From the NCBI GenBank assembly GCA_900769815.1, contig CAAGID010000018.1, positions 1 to 64,000 on the forward strand: a DNA stretch of 64,000 nt, written 5' to 3'. Every line of letters starts with the position of its first letter. The first letter of the stretch is position 1. Both the position numbers and the translations under genes were made by a program. Source of the stretch: Clostridia bacterium. GTDB lineage: Bacteria > Bacillota > Clostridia > Christensenellales > QALW01. Shown here piece by piece: positions 34,179-43,245 of the stretch. The notes under the pieces were generated by a model that searched no databases, had not been told where the DNA came from, and was given only the letters and a program-made list of their open reading frames with translations.

Positions 34179-34864
34179 CAATTCTTGAAAGATACAACAC
34201 GGTAAGAGAAAATGTTGAAAAAGCTTGTTCTCAATGCGAAAGAAGAATTGATGATGTAAAGATTATTGCGGTAACAAAAACAAGAACTGCTGATGAAATA
34301 AACAAGGTGATTTCAGCAGGAGCTTCAATTATCGGCGAAAATAGAGTGCAGGAATTCTTAGAAAAATATGAATATCTTGATAAAGGTGCAGAATTTCACT
34401 TAATTGGTCAGCTACAGAGTAATAAAGTAAAATATATTGCAGATAAAGTTTCGTTAATTCATTCCTTAGATAGAGTTTCTCTTGCTGAGGAACTTGACAA
34501 AATCTGTCAAAAGAAAGATTTGAAAGAAATAAAAACTCTTGTTGAGGTTAATATTGGTCACGAAACAACAAAATCAGGAGTTTTACCTGAGAATTTATCG
34601 GAATTTCTTGACATTTTGATAAATTTTAGGTATATTAAACCTATAGGACTAATGACTGTTGCACCTTTAGATGCTACAGAACTTGAACAGAACCGATATT
34701 TTGAAAAAATGCGTCAGTTGTTGGATATTGGGAAAAGCCGATTTGGTCAGCAATTTTCAGAATTATCTATGGGAATGAGCAGAGATTATATGACGGCAAT
34801 AAAACAAGGTTCGACAATGGTCCGTATAGGTACAGCATTATTTGGAGAAAGAAATTATAAATAG
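34175..34864 (+). CDS. yggS: YggS family pyridoxal phosphate homeostasis protein
   Basis: A 229-residue single-domain alanine-racemase-fold protein that binds PLP (lysine in IIAVTKTR) and keeps vitamin B6 and amino acid pools balanced. Motifs: IGENRVQEF, FHLIGQLQSNKVKYI, LSMGMSRDY, VRIGTALFG. It lies directly before sepF, as YlmE does in B. subtilis (ylmE-sepF), suggesting that this linkage to division genes is old. It starts in an ATGA overlap with the HlyD-like gene. Confidence 0.93.
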   Translation: MTILERYNTVRENVEKACSQCERRIDDVKIIAVTKTRTADEINKVISAGASIIGENRVQEFLEKYEYLDKGAEFHLIGQLQSNKVKYIADKVSLIHSLDRVSLAEELDKICQKKDLKEIKTLVEVNIGHETTKSGVLPENLSEFLDILINFRYIKPIGLMTVAPLDATELEQNRYFEKMRQLLDIGKSRFGQQFSELSMGMSRDYMTAIKQGSTMVRIGTALFGERNYK

Positions 34865-34875
34865 GGGGATATATT

Positions 34876-35373
34876 ATGTCACAGGAAAAGAGAAATAAGT
34901 TTTTAGAATTTTTTGGTTTCGGCGGTGCCGACGAGTATGAAGACGAAGAAGAATATTTTGATGGCGAGGATTATGAAACACCTGTAAGGTCACGCAGGGA
35001 AGAAACTTATGAAGATGAAAAGCCTCGCAGAGCAAGAAAGCCTAAGGTTGTTCCCGTTCAGGACAGATCTGGTGGAGTAAAATCAAGCGTTGTTATTTAT
35101 TCACCTAAGACCTACAACGATGCACAGCCCCTTGTTATGCAACTTATTCAGCATAAGCACGTTATTATTAAGTTGGACAAGGTTGACAGACGTGTTGGCC
35201 AGCGTATTCTTGATTTTATGAGCGGTGCCGCATATGCAAGTGATGCTCAGGTTACAGAAGTATCAAAAGGAAGCATCTATCTTTTTGCCTCCAATCAGAC
35301 GTATATTGATAAATCAGACGATATTTCTTCTGAATCCGGCGATGAAGGTTTTATGCTTGAGGATGATTTTTAA
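34876..35373 (+). CDS. sepF: Cell division protein SepF
   Basis: A 165-residue FtsZ-membrane linker. A short N-terminal amphipathic helix (KRNKFLEFFGFG) is followed by a highly acidic and then basic linker, and the SepF core (SSVVIYSPKTYNDAQPLVMQL; RIDFMSGAAYA-type RILDFMSGAAYA). It bundles FtsZ filaments and binds the membrane. The start follows a GGGGGAT site. Confidence 0.94.
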   Translation: MSQEKRNKFLEFFGFGGADEYEDEEEYFDGEDYETPVRSRREETYEDEKPRRARKPKVVPVQDRSGGVKSSVVIYSPKTYNDAQPLVMQLIQHKHVIIKLDKVDRRVGQRILDFMSGAAYASDAQVTEVSKGSIYLFASNQTYIDKSDDISSESGDEGFMLEDDF

Positions 35374-35396
35374 AATTCACAGAATGAAGGTTTGAT

Positions 35397-35789
35397 ATGA
35401 AAGATATTTCTACACCCTTTACTATTGAGCGTAAAGGGTATAACCGATTTGAAGTAGAACAGTGTATAAAAAAACTCGAAAGTAATATTTCAAACTTAGA
35501 GTACGAGGTTAGCACACTTAAGAGTCAATTAGCTTCTGTTATTTTTCAAAAAGCTGAACTTGAAAATAAACGGGCATTGATTGAAGATACGCTGATAAAT
35601 GCCGAACTTGCTGCACGCGATATTCTTCTTCAGGCAGAAAATAAGGCTGCGGAAGCTGAAAAAATTTATCAGATTGAGTGTGAAAAAATTGAGAAGAAAT
35701 ATGCTGAGCGTAAAGAGGACCTTGAACAGGTTATCAAACGTGTTGAGTATGTTTTAAAATCTCAGCTTGCTTTGATAGAAAAAGAATAA
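35397..35789 (+). CDS. DivIVA-domain protein
   Basis: A 130-residue protein that begins with the DivIVA lipid-binding element (FTIERKGYNRFEVEQCIKKLE) and continues as coiled coil to its end. DivIVA proteins bind negatively curved membrane at septa and poles. This one is short and lacks the long second coiled coil of Bacillus DivIVA. Placement after sepF is the usual ylm-cluster position. Confidence 0.85.
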   Translation: MKDISTPFTIERKGYNRFEVEQCIKKLESNISNLEYEVSTLKSQLASVIFQKAELENKRALIEDTLINAELAARDILLQAENKAAEAEKIYQIECEKIEKKYAERKEDLEQVIKRVEYVLKSQLALIEKE

Positions 35790-35829
35790 AAAATTATTTT
35801 TATGAGTAAAATAGTTTTGGTGATTTTTT

Positions 35830-36099
35830 TTGAAAAAAGCAAAAATTGTAACTGCAAAGACGTCACGCATTATTGCTTGGTCAGTATTGCGTGATTATTT
35901 GTATTATCTTTCAGATACTAAACGTATAATTTTAAATAATTTTATTGCAGGCTTATTTAAAGGAATAGGAAATGCAGTTGGATTTTTTATAATCGGTGCA
36001 ATTCTGATTTATTTGATATCGTTGCTTGCATCAAGAAATTTGCCTATTATAGGCGATTTTCTTCAAGAAATAATAAATTTGATTAAATACAGGTATTGA
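35830..36099 (+). CDS. DUF5665-type small membrane protein
   Basis: An 89-residue protein with a basic N-terminus, an amphipathic stretch (VLRDYLYYLSDTKRIILNNFIAGLFKGIGNAVG, read in parts) and one transmembrane helix (about 50-68). It resembles DUF5665 proteins, whose function is not known. The start is TTG, with GGTGA seven bases upstream. It sits between the DivIVA-like gene and lspA and stops two bases before lspA begins, so it is probably co-translated with the envelope genes. Confidence 0.7.
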   Translation: MKKAKIVTAKTSRIIAWSVLRDYLYYLSDTKRIILNNFIAGLFKGIGNAVGFFIIGAILIYLISLLASRNLPIIGDFLQEIINLIKYRY

Positions 36100-36100
36100 T

Positions 36101-36637
36101 ATGTTATTTATTTTAATTCTTGCTTTTGTTATTTTTGTTGCTGACCAACTTTCTAAGTTGTTTGTTGTTGGTTTTTTTGTCGAAGCAAATGCACCGATAT
36201 TTACCGGAATGCTTACTTTTGAGGGGCAATCTGTAAGCATTATTGATAAAGTTTTCTCTTTTACATACGTCCTTAATAACGGTGCGGCGTTTGGTATATT
36301 AAAAAATCAAAGATTATTTTTTTTAATTACTACCGTTGTAGTTTGCGTAGGCGGAATTATTTTGCTTATGAGATATCCTAAAAAGCATATGCTTTTAAAA
36401 CTTTCTTCTGCGTTTATTCTTGGCGGTGCCCTTGGAAATCTTTTTGACAGGGTCATTATTGGTGTTGTTAGAGACTTCCTTGATGCAACCTTTGTTGAAA
36501 CTTTGACAACTTATAGATTTCCTGTTTTTAACGTAGCAGATATTTTTGTGGTTGTTGGTGTTATAATGCTTGGCGTGTATATTTTATTTATTCACGATAA
36601 AGTGTATCCTCCGGAAAAGCAGGAAAAGAAAAAATGA
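36101..36637 (+). CDS. lspA: Lipoprotein signal peptidase (signal peptidase II)
   Basis: A 178-residue four-helix aspartyl protease that cleaves the signal peptide of diacylglyceryl-modified lipoproteins, such as the binding protein at 137-1123. Motifs: NNGAAFGIL, GNLFDRVIIG (first catalytic Asp) and FPVFNVADIFV (second Asp). It overlaps rluD by ATGA, an old pairing found across bacteria. Confidence 0.95.
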   Translation: MLFILILAFVIFVADQLSKLFVVGFFVEANAPIFTGMLTFEGQSVSIIDKVFSFTYVLNNGAAFGILKNQRLFFLITTVVVCVGGIILLMRYPKKHMLLKLSSAFILGGALGNLFDRVIIGVVRDFLDATFVETLTTYRFPVFNVADIFVVVGVIMLGVYILFIHDKVYPPEKQEKKK

Positions 36638-37539
36638 ATGAAATATTTTTTGCTGCTGAAGAAAGTGCAAAAAGGGCAGATGCATATATCTCACAGAAAA
36701 TTCCTGACATTTCCCGCAATGAATGTGTTAAGCTTATTGAAAACGGAAAAATATTGGTAAACAATTTACCTATAACAAAAAAACAGAGCATATCTGTTGG
36801 TGACGTTATTCATATTCTTAGTACTGAAAACGAAGAAATTGACATAATACCCGAAAATATACCATTAGAAATAATATATCAGGATAAGGATATTGCTGTT
36901 ATAAATAAACCGCAGGGAATGGTTGTGCATCCTGCACACGGAAATTATAGTGGTACCCTTGTTCATGCAGTTTTATACCACATTAAGGATCTTTCGGGCA
37001 TAAACGGAGTAATGCGTCCGGGGATTGTGCATAGGCTTGACAAGAACACTTCAGGTTTAATTGTAATTGCAAAAAATGATAATGCACATAACTTGCTTGC
37101 CGAGCAGTTTAAGGATAGAACGTGTTTGAAAATTTATCTTGCACTGGCTGAAGGTGTTTTTAAGGACACAAAATTTTCTGTTGAAAATTATATAGGCAGA
37201 AGTAAGAATGACCGCAAAAAAATGGCTGTATATTCATCGGAAAAGGATGGTAAGTTTGCAAGTACTGACTTTACCGTAACTAAGCAGTTTAAGGATTATG
37301 CACTTATTGAATGTAAGCTTAATACAGGAAGGACTCATCAGATACGTTTGCATCTTGCGTCGGTAGGTCATCCTTGTTTGGGCGACCCTGAATATGGCTT
37401 TAAAAAGAATAGGTTTAATCTTAACGGACAAATGCTTCATTCGTATATTTTGGAGATTAATCATCCTACAACAGGACAAAGAATGAAATTTGTTGCACCA
37501 ATCCCAGAATATATGAAAAAACTTATTGATAAAGTATAA
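36634..37539 (+). CDS. rluD: RluA-family 23S rRNA/tRNA pseudouridine synthase
   Basis: A 301-residue enzyme with an N-terminal S4 domain (RADAYISQKIPDISRNECVKLI, read in parts) and a catalytic domain carrying HRLDKNTSGL with the catalytic Asp. The lspA neighbourhood matches the RluD position (ylyB in B. subtilis). Substrate specificity within RluA/RluC/RluD is not certain from sequence alone. Confidence 0.9.
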   Translation: MNEIFFAAEESAKRADAYISQKIPDISRNECVKLIENGKILVNNLPITKKQSISVGDVIHILSTENEEIDIIPENIPLEIIYQDKDIAVINKPQGMVVHPAHGNYSGTLVHAVLYHIKDLSGINGVMRPGIVHRLDKNTSGLIVIAKNDNAHNLLAEQFKDRTCLKIYLALAEGVFKDTKFSVENYIGRSKNDRKKMAVYSSEKDGKFASTDFTVTKQFKDYALIECKLNTGRTHQIRLHLASVGHPCLGDPEYGFKKNRFNLNGQMLHSYILEINHPTTGQRMKFVAPIPEYMKKLIDKV

Positions 37540-37544
37540 ATCGG

Positions 37545-37574
37545 TTGACAAAGTTTTGTGCTTTGGTATATAAT
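37545..37574 (+). promoter_or_regulatory. Promoter of the thrS T-box transcript
   Basis: Perfect TTGACA (37545-37550) and perfect TATAAT (37569-37574), separated by 18 bp, directly ahead of the T-box leader. Confidence 0.85.
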
Positions 37575-37582
37575 TTAATTGT

Positions 37583-37790
37583 TGAGATGATTTAGGACAC
37601 GTCTTTTGTGTAATCAGGCTTCAGAGAGGTTATCGTTTGCTGAAAGATAACTGCCGAAAAACTTAAGGATACCACCTGATGATCAAATCGGATTGCTCCG
37701 TTATCGGCTTAAATGAGAACCAATATGGGTGGAACCACGTGTATTTTTTACTCGTCCCTGTTAATTAACAGAGGCGGGTTTGTTTTTTTA
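37583..37790 (+). promoter_or_regulatory. T-box riboswitch (threonine), upstream of thrS
   Basis: This leader senses uncharged tRNA-Thr. Stem I closes with ATCAGG (37613-37618) against CCTGAT (37675-37680) and contains the AGAGAGG motif (about 37623-37629). The probable specifier codon ACC (Thr) is at 37671-37673, followed by a purine. The T-box sequence TGGGTGGAACCACG lies at 37726-37739 and pairs with the tRNA acceptor end to form the antiterminator. The competing terminator is 37750-37762 with 37767-37779, plus a T-run. Stem I is short (about 68 nt). Without uncharged tRNA-Thr, transcription stops before thrS. Confidence 0.93.
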
Positions 37791-37803
37791 TTGGAGGGGT
37801 TTT

Positions 37804-39732
37804 ATGAAAATTATTTTACCTGATAATTCTGTAAAAGAATACGAAAATGGTGTTTGTGCAAAACAAGTTGCCGAAGAAATAAGTGCAGGTCTTGCTTTAA
37901 ATGCAGTTGCAGCAGTTGCTAACGGCAAACTTGTTGACCTTGAGCACACTTTAACTGAGGATACAGAGCTTTCAATAGTAACAAAGAGGGATCCTTTATA
38001 TCTTAATGTTCTTCGTCATACTGCCAGCCACGTGCTTGCTCAGGCAATTATGCGTCTTTATCCAGGTACAAAGCTTGCAATTGGTCCTGCCATTGATACA
38101 GGATTTTATTATGATTTTGATTTTACAACACCTGTCAACGCAAATGATATTGATAAAATTGAAAAGGAAATGACAAGGATTGCTCAGGAAAAGCTTGAGC
38201 TTAAGCGTTATCTTCTTTCAAAAGCAGATGCACTTGAAAAAATGAAAGACCAACCCTATAAACAGGAACTTATTTCTGAACTTTCTGACGGCGAAGAAAT
38301 TTCTTTCTATGAACAAGGCGAGTTTACTGACCTTTGTGCAGGTCCACACCTTAAAAACACGTCAGAAATCAAAAATTTCAAGATTTTATCAATTACAGGA
38401 GCATACTGGCGTGGAAGTGAGAAGAACAAAATGCTTACCCGTATTTATGCTACTGCATTTAATAAAAAGCAAGAGCTTGATGATTATCTTGTTCAGCTTG
38501 AGGAAGCTAAAAAGCGTGACCACAATAAGCTTGGCAGAGAATTAGAACTTTTTACAACGAGCGACGTTATCGGTCAGGGACTTCCCATTATGCTTCCTAA
38601 GGGTGCAAGGGTTATTCAGCTTTTACAGAGATTTGTTGAAGATGAAGAACAAAAACGCGGTTGGCTTTTAACAAAAACACCTTTAATGGCAAAAAGTGAC
38701 CTCTATAAAATAAGCGGACATTGGGACCATTATCAGGATGGTATGTTCGTTATGGGTAATGAAGAAACGGATGAGGAAGTTTTTGCACTTCGTCCTATGA
38801 CTTGTCCTTTCCAGTATCAGGCATATCTTAACAGACCCAGATCATACAGAGACCTTCCCTTAAGATATAATGAAACTTCAACACTTTTTAGAAACGAAGC
38901 ATCAGGTGAAATGCACGGTCTTATTCGTGTTCGTCAGTTTACCATTTCTGAAGGCCATCTTATGTGCACTCCTGAACAACTTGAAGACGAGTTTAAGAAT
39001 TGCCTTGAACTTTGTAACTATATGCTCAAAACAATAGGTCTTTATGAAGACGTTTCCTACAGATTCTCACAATGGGATCCAGAAAACAGAGAAAAGTATA
39101 TTGGTACCGTTGAACAGTGGGATGAAGCACAGGGCGTAATGAAGCGTATTCTTGACCATTTGGGTATTGAATATAAGATTGGCATAGGCGAAGCAGCCTT
39201 CTATGGTCCTAAGCTTGATATTCAGATTAAAAACGTTCATGGCAAGGAAGATACGCTTATTACTATTCAAATTGACCAGATGCTTGCTGAAAAATTCGGA
39301 ATGGAATACACTGATAAAGACGGAAGTAAAAAGCATCCTTATATTATTCACAGAACCTCCATTGGCTGCTATGAAAGAACCCTTGCACTTCTTATCGAAA
39401 AATTTGCAGGTGCATTCCCGACTTGGCTTGCACCCGTTCAGGTTAAGGTTATGAATCTTACCGACCGTACAGATGATGCTTGCAAAAAACTTGTTGAAAA
39501 ACTCCAGGATGCAAATCTTCGCGTTGAATATGATAACAGAAATGAGAAAATCGGCTATAAGATTCGTGAAGCACAACTTGAAAAAATTCCTTATATGCTT
39601 ATTATCGGTGACAGAGAAGCAGAGGAAGGCAAGATTTCTGTTCGTTCAAGAAAAGAAGGAGATCTTGGCACGATGACCGCTGATGAATTCTTATCAAAGA
39701 TTTTATTGGAAGTTCACACAAAACAGCTTTAA
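37804..39732 (+). CDS. thrS: Threonyl-tRNA synthetase
   Basis: A 642-residue class II synthetase. In order: TGS domain, editing domain with HTASHVLAQA and a second-half Cys motif, catalytic core (RPMTCPFQY, zinc Cys; RVRQFTISEGHL; GGxxR-type end), and C-terminal anticodon-binding domain. ATG 37804 follows GGAGGGG; upstream in-frame starts lie within the terminator of the T-box and are rejected. Controlled by the T-box directly upstream. Confidence 0.96.
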   Translation: MKIILPDNSVKEYENGVCAKQVAEEISAGLALNAVAAVANGKLVDLEHTLTEDTELSIVTKRDPLYLNVLRHTASHVLAQAIMRLYPGTKLAIGPAIDTGFYYDFDFTTPVNANDIDKIEKEMTRIAQEKLELKRYLLSKADALEKMKDQPYKQELISELSDGEEISFYEQGEFTDLCAGPHLKNTSEIKNFKILSITGAYWRGSEKNKMLTRIYATAFNKKQELDDYLVQLEEAKKRDHNKLGRELELFTTSDVIGQGLPIMLPKGARVIQLLQRFVEDEEQKRGWLLTKTPLMAKSDLYKISGHWDHYQDGMFVMGNEETDEEVFALRPMTCPFQYQAYLNRPRSYRDLPLRYNETSTLFRNEASGEMHGLIRVRQFTISEGHLMCTPEQLEDEFKNCLELCNYMLKTIGLYEDVSYRFSQWDPENREKYIGTVEQWDEAQGVMKRILDHLGIEYKIGIGEAAFYGPKLDIQIKNVHGKEDTLITIQIDQMLAEKFGMEYTDKDGSKKHPYIIHRTSIGCYERTLALLIEKFAGAFPTWLAPVQVKVMNLTDRTDDACKKLVEKLQDANLRVEYDNRNEKIGYKIREAQLEKIPYMLIIGDREAEEGKISVRSRKEGDLGTMTADEFLSKILLEVHTKQL

Positions 39733-39778
39733 TCTATAAAAATGTATTTTAATTCTTAAAATTTATAAATATGCATAC

Positions 39779-39806
39779 TTGCAAAATAAAAATTATATGG
39801 TATAAT
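39779..39806 (+). promoter_or_regulatory. Promoter for dxs, overlapping the thrS terminator
   Basis: TTGCAA (39779-39784), a 16-bp spacer and TGgTATAAT (hexamer 39801-39806). The -10 lies within the left arm of the terminator stem. Confidence 0.6.
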
Positions 39807-39832
39807 ATTATAAAATATTATACCATTTTTTT
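39797..39832 (+). terminator. Terminator after thrS
   Basis: A perfect 13-bp stem (39797-39809 with 39814-39826), four-base loop, and seven T. The stem is almost all A-T. The arms are an inverted pair of the extended -10 motif. Confidence 0.75.
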
Positions 39833-39844
39833 GTGAGATTTTTT

Positions 39845-41656
39845 ATGCTTGAGAAGATTTGTTTTCCTAAAGATTTAAAAAAACTTAATATAGAAGAGTT
39901 GGAATTACTTGCAAAAGATATTCGTGAGAAGATAATTGAGATAACCCTTAAAAATGGCGGACATCTTGCTTCTAATCTTGGAACGGTTGAATTAACTATT
40001 GCACTTCACTATGTTTTTGATATGCCAGTTGATAAGATTATTTTTGACGTAGGACATCAAGCTTACACTCATAAAATACTTACGGGCAGAAAAGAATTGT
40101 TTTCTAAATTAAGAATGCAGGATGGGTTAAGTGGTTTTCCAACACATAGAGAAAGCGAATATGACGTTTTCGATGCGGGACATTCTTCAACTTCAATTTC
40201 AGCTGCGTTAGGTATAGCAAGAGCACGTGATATTAAAGGCGAGAATTATAAGGTTGTTGCTGTAATAGGCGATGGTGCTATAGGTGGCGGAATGTCTTTG
40301 GAGGCATTAAATGATGCAGGTTCAACCAAGAAAACAGATATGATAATCGTACTTAACGATAATGAAATGTCTATTTCAAAAAATGTTGGTGCAGTATCTA
40401 AGAATCTGACGAAATTACGTTCTGCAAAAAAGTATATTATCAGCAAAAACAGATTTAAAAATTTCTTAAATAAAATAGATGATTCAAGTAAATTGTCTGA
40501 TTTTTTTGCACATTTAAGAAATACGCTCAGATATCTGCTTATTGGCGAAAATATTTTTGAGGCAATGGATATAACGTATCTTGGTCCTATTGACGGTCAT
40601 TCAATTAAAGACTTAATTGATATTTTTACAAGAGCAAAAGATTGCAGTGGACCTGTTATAATACATACAAAAACTAAAAAGGGAAAGGGCTATCCTGATG
40701 CCGAAAAAAATCCTGAGAAATTTCACGGCGTTTCACCCAAAAAAGATAAATGTGAAAAAGAATTATCCTTTAATAAAGTCTTGGGCGACACCTTATGTAA
40801 ATTAAGAAAAAAAGATTCTTCTATATGCGCTATTACTGCAGGTATGACTTATAATACCGGTTTGCTTGAATTTTCTCAAAAATATAAAGAGAATTTTTAT
40901 GACACGGGTATAGCAGAACAGCATGCTATAGCAATGGCGGGCGGTCTTGCAAAAGGCGGAATGAAACCTGTTGTAGTTATTTATTCAACCTTTCTTCAGC
41001 GTGGCTTTGACCAGATATTTCACGATATTTGCTTACAGGAAGTTCCTGTAACTATTTGTGTTGACCACGCAGGTTTAACCGGTGAAGACGGTGCAACACA
41101 TCAGGGAATATATGACCTTGGATTTTTGAGGTCAATGCCGGGATTAACTGTATTAGAGCCCCGTGATACTGATGAATTTAAAAGTATGCTTGAGTATTCT
41201 GTTATGAGCGGCAAGCCCACAGCCATCAGATATCCTAAAGGAGCTTGCGAAAAAATTGTTGGCGAAAAACCTTTTATAAGCCTTGGTTGGGACTACGTTT
41301 TAAGAAATAATAACGGAACAGTTATATCCTTTGGCACATCTCTTACCGTAGGAAAAAAAGTTGCTGAAGCACTTAATATGTCTTTAATCGATGCAAGAGT
41401 TTTAAAGCCCTTAGATACGGATATTTTACAGCAAATCAAGGATAAAAAAATTTGTGTTATAGAAGACAATGTATCTGAAGGCGGTTTATTTGAGGGGATT
41501 TTAAAATACTATTCATCAGAAAAAATAAATGTTGATATTTGCGGATTTTCTCTGAAGGATGATTTTGTTAAAATTGGTTCAGTGAAAGAACAGTTTAAAT
41601 CAAACTGTATTGATGCTGATTCCATAATTGAAAATATAAAAGATGAGATTAGATAA
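39845..41656 (+). CDS. dxs: 1-deoxy-D-xylulose-5-phosphate synthase
   Basis: A 603-residue thiamine-diphosphate enzyme that makes the first intermediate of the MEP isoprenoid pathway from pyruvate and glyceraldehyde 3-phosphate. It has the FDVGHQAY motif, the TPP loop GDGAIGGGMSLEALNDAG and the transketolase C-domain (TGIAEQHA, HAGLTGEDGATHQG). ATG 39845 starts the conserved LEKICFPKDLKKL; a GTG at 39833 lies at the end of the terminator and is less likely. tlyA overlaps its end. Confidence 0.94.
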   Translation: MLEKICFPKDLKKLNIEELELLAKDIREKIIEITLKNGGHLASNLGTVELTIALHYVFDMPVDKIIFDVGHQAYTHKILTGRKELFSKLRMQDGLSGFPTHRESEYDVFDAGHSSTSISAALGIARARDIKGENYKVVAVIGDGAIGGGMSLEALNDAGSTKKTDMIIVLNDNEMSISKNVGAVSKNLTKLRSAKKYIISKNRFKNFLNKIDDSSKLSDFFAHLRNTLRYLLIGENIFEAMDITYLGPIDGHSIKDLIDIFTRAKDCSGPVIIHTKTKKGKGYPDAEKNPEKFHGVSPKKDKCEKELSFNKVLGDTLCKLRKKDSSICAITAGMTYNTGLLEFSQKYKENFYDTGIAEQHAIAMAGGLAKGGMKPVVVIYSTFLQRGFDQIFHDICLQEVPVTICVDHAGLTGEDGATHQGIYDLGFLRSMPGLTVLEPRDTDEFKSMLEYSVMSGKPTAIRYPKGACEKIVGEKPFISLGWDYVLRNNNGTVISFGTSLTVGKKVAEALNMSLIDARVLKPLDTDILQQIKDKKICVIEDNVSEGGLFEGILKYYSSEKINVDICGFSLKDDFVKIGSVKEQFKSNCIDADSIIENIKDEIR

Positions 41657-42407
41657 AGCGATTTTTGAAAAAGGTTTAGTTCAGTCAAGAAGCCGTGCAT
41701 CTTTATTAATTAATGAAAACAGTGTAAAAGTTAATGGTAAAATAATTTCAAAGGCATCTTATGACGTAAAAGACAAGGATATTATTGAAGTTATTGATTC
41801 CATTGGATACGTTGGCAGAGGCGGACTGAAACTTGAAGCAGCACTAAAAAATTTTAATATTGACGTTTCAGGTAAAGATGCTCTTGATATTGGTGCTTCA
41901 ACAGGCGGTTTTACACAATGTCTTTTAAAATTTAATGCTAAAAGCGTTGTTGCGGTTGACGTTGGGTACGGTCAGTTGCATGAAAGCTTATTAAGAGATA
42001 ATCGTGTGACTTTAATGGAAAAATTCAACGCTAAAAATCTTACTCCAGAAGTTATTGGGGGCAAAAAAGATATTATAGTAATGGATGTATCCTTTATTTC
42101 GCAGACAGAGATATTTGAAGCTATGTTTTCTTGTCTTAAAGATAATGGCGTTGCCGTAACTCTTGTAAAACCACAATTTGAAGTGGGAAGTAAAAATTTA
42201 AATAAAAAGGGAATAGTAAAGGATAAGAAAATTTATTCTGACGTTTTCTTAAAAATTCAAAACTGTGCGCAGAAGTATGGTTATTCAGTATTTAACATAT
42301 GTGATTCGCCAATACTCGGCGGTGACGGAAACAAAGAATTTTTATTTGAAATAAGGCCAGGAGGAAGCAATTTTAATAATTTGCTTGAAGCGAGGATAAA
42401 AAATTGA
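41643..42407 (+). CDS. tlyA: TlyA family rRNA methyltransferase / hemolysin A
   Basis: A 254-residue protein with an N-terminal S4 RNA-binding domain (MRLDKAIFEKGLVQSRSRA, read in parts) and an FtsJ-like methyltransferase domain (LDIGASTGGFTQCLL, VDVGYGQL, MDVSFIS). TlyA 2'-O-methylates 16S and 23S rRNA in mycobacteria. The dxs-tlyA-nadK-argR-recN order is standard in Clostridia. It overlaps dxs by 14 bases and nadK by 4. Confidence 0.92.
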   Translation: MRLDKAIFEKGLVQSRSRASLLINENSVKVNGKIISKASYDVKDKDIIEVIDSIGYVGRGGLKLEAALKNFNIDVSGKDALDIGASTGGFTQCLLKFNAKSVVAVDVGYGQLHESLLRDNRVTLMEKFNAKNLTPEVIGGKKDIIVMDVSFISQTEIFEAMFSCLKDNGVAVTLVKPQFEVGSKNLNKKGIVKDKKIYSDVFLKIQNCAQKYGYSVFNICDSPILGGDGNKEFLFEIRPGGSNFNNLLEARIKN

Positions 42408-43240
42408 AAAGAATAGGAATTTACGTTAATATAAACAAGGATGCTAAATTATCAACAACGAATAAAATTGTTGAATATGCTGAGAAAGAAGGGTTTCAAT
42501 GTGAGATTCTTATTGATCGCAAAAATTTGGGTGAATCATCAGTAAATGACAAAATTATAAAAACACTTGATTTAATTATTGTCCTTGGTGGCGATGGTAC
42601 TATTTTGCGTGTTGCATCAATTGCTGCTAAGGAGAATATTCCTGTTTTATCAGTTAACCTTGGTCACCTTGGATTTTTAACTGAGCTTGAACTTGATGAG
42701 ATTGAAGAGGGAATTAAAAAAATTAAAGAAAATGATTTCTTGATTGAGAAAAGAATGATGCTTTCCTGTGATATTAACGGAAAAGAAATTTTAGCATTAA
42801 ATGACGTTTGCCTGCAAAGAGCAAGCAGAGCTCGGCTTCTGAAATTTAATGCATATGCAGGCAATGAATTTATTGATTCCTTATCTGCTGATGGTGTGCT
42901 TGTATCTTCGCCTACGGGATCAACTGCTTATTCGCTTTCTGCAGGCGGGCCTATTATTAGTCCTAAAGTAAATTTGCTTTTAATGACGCCTATTTGTGCA
43001 CATACCTTGAGAGCTCGTCCCATTGTCTTTAGTGATGATGAAGTTCTTACTTTTAAAACTAATGAAAAATGCGGTTTTGCGGTTATTTGTGATGGTGTTC
43101 ATTTGCATAGCGACGAGGTTATTTCTATAGTAAAAGTATCGAGGTCGCAATATTACTTAAAGCTAATTAAATTTAAGCAAGAGAGCTTTTTTGACAGACT
43201 GCAACGTAAGTTCGTTGAGTGGAATAATAACAGGGAGTAA
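42404..43240 (+). CDS. nadK: NAD kinase
   Basis: A 278-residue enzyme that phosphorylates NAD+ to NADP+. It has the GGDGT catalytic loop (VLGGDGTILR), NLGHLGFLTE, and the SADGVLVSSPTGSTAYSLSAGGP signature (read in parts). The start is TTG in an overlap with the tlyA stop, with GAGGA about nine bases upstream. Confidence 0.95.
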   Translation: MKRIGIYVNINKDAKLSTTNKIVEYAEKEGFQCEILIDRKNLGESSVNDKIIKTLDLIIVLGGDGTILRVASIAAKENIPVLSVNLGHLGFLTELELDEIEEGIKKIKENDFLIEKRMMLSCDINGKEILALNDVCLQRASRARLLKFNAYAGNEFIDSLSADGVLVSSPTGSTAYSLSAGGPIISPKVNLLLMTPICAHTLRARPIVFSDDEVLTFKTNEKCGFAVICDGVHLHSDEVISIVKVSRSQYYLKLIKFKQESFFDRLQRKFVEWNNNRE

Positions 43241-43245
43241 TAAAT

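Noticed and set aside
36178..36184. 0A-box heptamer TGTCGAA
   Set aside because: Lies inside lspA coding sequence, far from any start site; a single heptamer in 64 kb is compatible with chance.
39067..39576. 169-codon open frame on the - strand within thrS
   Set aside because: Fully inside the well-conserved catalytic and anticodon domains of thrS, with an artefactual Cys/Phe/Asn-rich composition.
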